A stretch of 32,716 nucleotides of DNA from an uncultured Neomegalonema sp. (GTDB taxonomy: Bacteria; Pseudomonadota; Alphaproteobacteria; Rhodobacterales; Rhodobacteraceae). The notes beneath the pieces were generated by a model. That model was not told where the DNA came from. It ran no database searches and worked only from the letters and a program-made list of their open reading frames with translations. The stretch lies in contig CALHLW010000005.1 of the NCBI GenBank assembly GCA_938034615.1, positions 1-32,716 on the forward strand, read 5' to 3'. The position numbers and the translations under genes are program-made. Positions 31,519 through 32,716 of the stretch are shown here, piece by piece. The stretch's first letter is position 1; every line of letters begins with the position of its first letter.

Positions 31519-32716
31519 ATGAGTGACACCGCGAATGCCCGCGAACCGAGCATGGAAGATATCCTCGCCTCGATCCGCCGAATCATCGACGAGGAAGATA
31601 CGCGCGATGGTCGCCCGGCCTCCGATCTCGCCGTCGATGCTGGTGACAACGACAGGCATATCGACGATGGACCTTTGCCCGTCATGGCTGCGGCCACAGT
31701 GAGTCGGGACGATGAAGACGCGCCCCTTGGCGACACGGTCGAAACCGTTTCTGCGAACCGCGATGACGCTAACGAAGCGATCTTCCCAGAGCGCGACAGC
31801 CTTTTTTGGTCCCGCGCAACTGGGCGTGGTGCCCCCATCCCCTCCGACGTGGATTCGGATGAAAGCGATGAGGCACCCGCGTCTACTGTATCTGACACGC
31901 TGGAAGATCGCGCAGAAGACGATTTTGATGACGACACTGCGGAGACGTCGCGAACCGACATTTTTTCACGGGCGCAGAGCAAACTCGAATCGACCTCCCG
32001 CCTCAGCACAAGAGAGCGGATGCAAAATCTCGCTGCCCGTGCCGGTGAGCGTGCAGAAGGTGACGGGGACGCGGTTGAGGGTGGTGTCGATACATCGAAG
32101 ATGTCCGAGGTTGCCGACCTTGACGATGATGGGTTGGAAGACCGTCTCGACGCGGACGTGTTGCCGGACTTCTCTATGTTGGAAGATGATGATGACGCTT
32201 CCAAGGACGACGATACTAGCATTCGTGCAGCGACGGGCGACGTATTGGAGTTGACCGATCCGATTGAGCGCAGTGACAGCGCGGCAGATGAGTTGATCTC
32301 GCGTGCCGGCTCGGAACTCGATCAGGAAGGCGGTGATGACAGCTATGTGAGTGCTTTCGATAGCCCTGAATTCTCCAATACGGGCGAGGAGAGGATTTCG
32401 GGAATCGAAGAAGTGCGGACGGGGGCGGCCTCCGATGTAACTGCTGATGGAGATGAAGTTTTCGACCTGACGACGCCTCTGGACGATGAAATGAGTGCGG
32501 TTGACGAAGATAGTGTCGAAAGCGATGTAACCTTCAAAGTATCGGATATCGAAGCCGAAGCCGAAGCCGAAGCCGAAGCCGAAGCCGAAGCCGAAGCCGA
32601 AGCCGAAGCCGAAGCCGAAGCCGAAGCCGAAGCCGAAGCCGATGATTCTCCCGAGGCGGCGGAAATCGAAGATGCGATCTCCCATCATCTTGAGGAAGAC
32701 GAACCATCTTCCGGCG
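31519..32716 (+). CDS. popZ: PopZ/DUF2497 family polar organising protein, 3' end beyond window
   Basis: At least 399 residues are visible and the gene runs off the window. The N-terminal SMEDILASIRRIIDEED (residues 11-27) is the DUF2497/PopZ signature helix. The rest seen here is a very acidic, disordered linker (many Asp, Glu, Ser), including Glu-Ala repeated 15 times at residues 345-374. In Caulobacter, PopZ forms polar condensates that anchor the chromosome and cell-cycle factors, with an acidic linker and a C-terminal oligomerisation region; the latter would lie outside this window. The linker here is already far longer than Caulobacter's. The start is ATG 31519 with GGAG upstream, rather than ATG 31514, which meets a stop after one codon. 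Confidence 0.85.
   Translation, partial: MSDTANAREPSMEDILASIRRIIDEEDTRDGRPASDLAVDAGDNDRHIDDGPLPVMAAATVSRDDEDAPLGDTVETVSANRDDANEAIFPERDSLFWSRATGRGAPIPSDVDSDESDEAPASTVSDTLEDRAEDDFDDDTAETSRTDIFSRAQSKLESTSRLSTRERMQNLAARAGERAEGDGDAVEGGVDTSKMSEVADLDDDGLEDRLDADVLPDFSMLEDDDDASKDDDTSIRAATGDVLELTDPIERSDSAADELISRAGSELDQEGGDDSYVSAFDSPEFSNTGEERISGIEEVRTGAASDVTADGDEVFDLTTPLDDEMSAVDEDSVESDVTFKVSDIEAEAEAEAEAEAEAEAEAEAEAEAEAEAEADDSPEAAEIEDAISHHLEEDEPSSG
32551..32640 (+). repeat. Perfect 6-base tandem repeat, 15 copies, in popZ-like gene
   Basis: GAAGCC is repeated exactly 15 times without a single change (90 bases), encoding (Glu-Ala)15. The unit is two codons long, so copy-number changes keep the reading frame. 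The absence of synonymous changes points to recent expansion or ongoing homogenisation by slippage. Confidence 0.97.

Noticed and set aside
32551-32640. Tandem repeats as a possible CRISPR array
   Set aside because: The unit is 6 bases with no spacers and lies in frame inside a coding region.

Overview
This is a gene-dense, GC-rich stretch of bacterial chromosome. It most likely comes from an alphaproteobacterium of the Rhodobacterales (roseobacter-type). The clues are a methionine synthase split into separate polypeptides, a PopZ/DUF2497 gene just after pcm-tolC, tatABC followed by a DUF815 ATPase, and a leucine-rich leader peptide ahead of leuA. I see no rRNA, tRNA, CRISPR array, prophage or insertion-sequence transposase. 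No gene-free stretch reaches 300 bases; the longest is the 277-base divergent gap at 25003-25279, where I see no convincing site.

Layout. Positions 1-1618 (minus) hold leuA, running off the left edge, with a 13-residue leader peptide and an attenuator. A SOUL heme-binding-family gene follows (plus). Positions 2364-8783 (minus) form a tight five-gene operon: FAD subunit, fused [2Fe-2S]/molybdopterin hydroxylase, 6-hydroxynicotinate-reductase-like Fe-S protein, UPF0280 and DUF1185. Positions 8840-11239 (minus) are tatA-tatB-tatC-DUF815. Next come an orphan FbpC-like ABC ATPase and the pair ppx/gppA-rlmE, all minus.

Positions 14643-24280 are a one-carbon/methionine region. It holds metF (minus), then on the plus strand a PF13769 'virulence factor' protein, a second MTHFR-like protein, the pterin-binding component of methionine synthase, an ABC exporter, a ribbon-helix-helix protein and the homocysteine methyltransferase component. 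After an 86-base palindrome come a SIMPL protein and a rhomboid protease (both minus), then the B12-binding component and a DUF1638 protein (plus). Together the three split components can form the MetH cycle: 5-methyl-THF made by MetF, methyl transfer to the corrinoid protein, then to homocysteine. The same 20-base dyad lies just upstream of metF and of the homocysteine methyltransferase gene, suggesting shared control.

Positions 24286-28289 hold a PAS_5 protein, yicC-gmk-gamma carbonic anhydrase, a NifU/IscU-like scaffold and hisI. Positions 28296-29107 (minus) hold slyX and a damaged gene with a frameshift and no normal start codon. Positions 29299-32716 (plus) hold pcm, tolC and a popZ-like gene running off the right edge. 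The popZ-like gene contains fifteen perfect copies of a 6-base repeat encoding Glu-Ala.

The most interesting items are the Mo-hydroxylase/reductase operon with two uncharacterised partners, the split methionine synthase with oppositely charged tails and a shared operator, the apparently leaderless leu attenuator peptide, the Glu-Ala repeat tract, and the 86-base palindrome.
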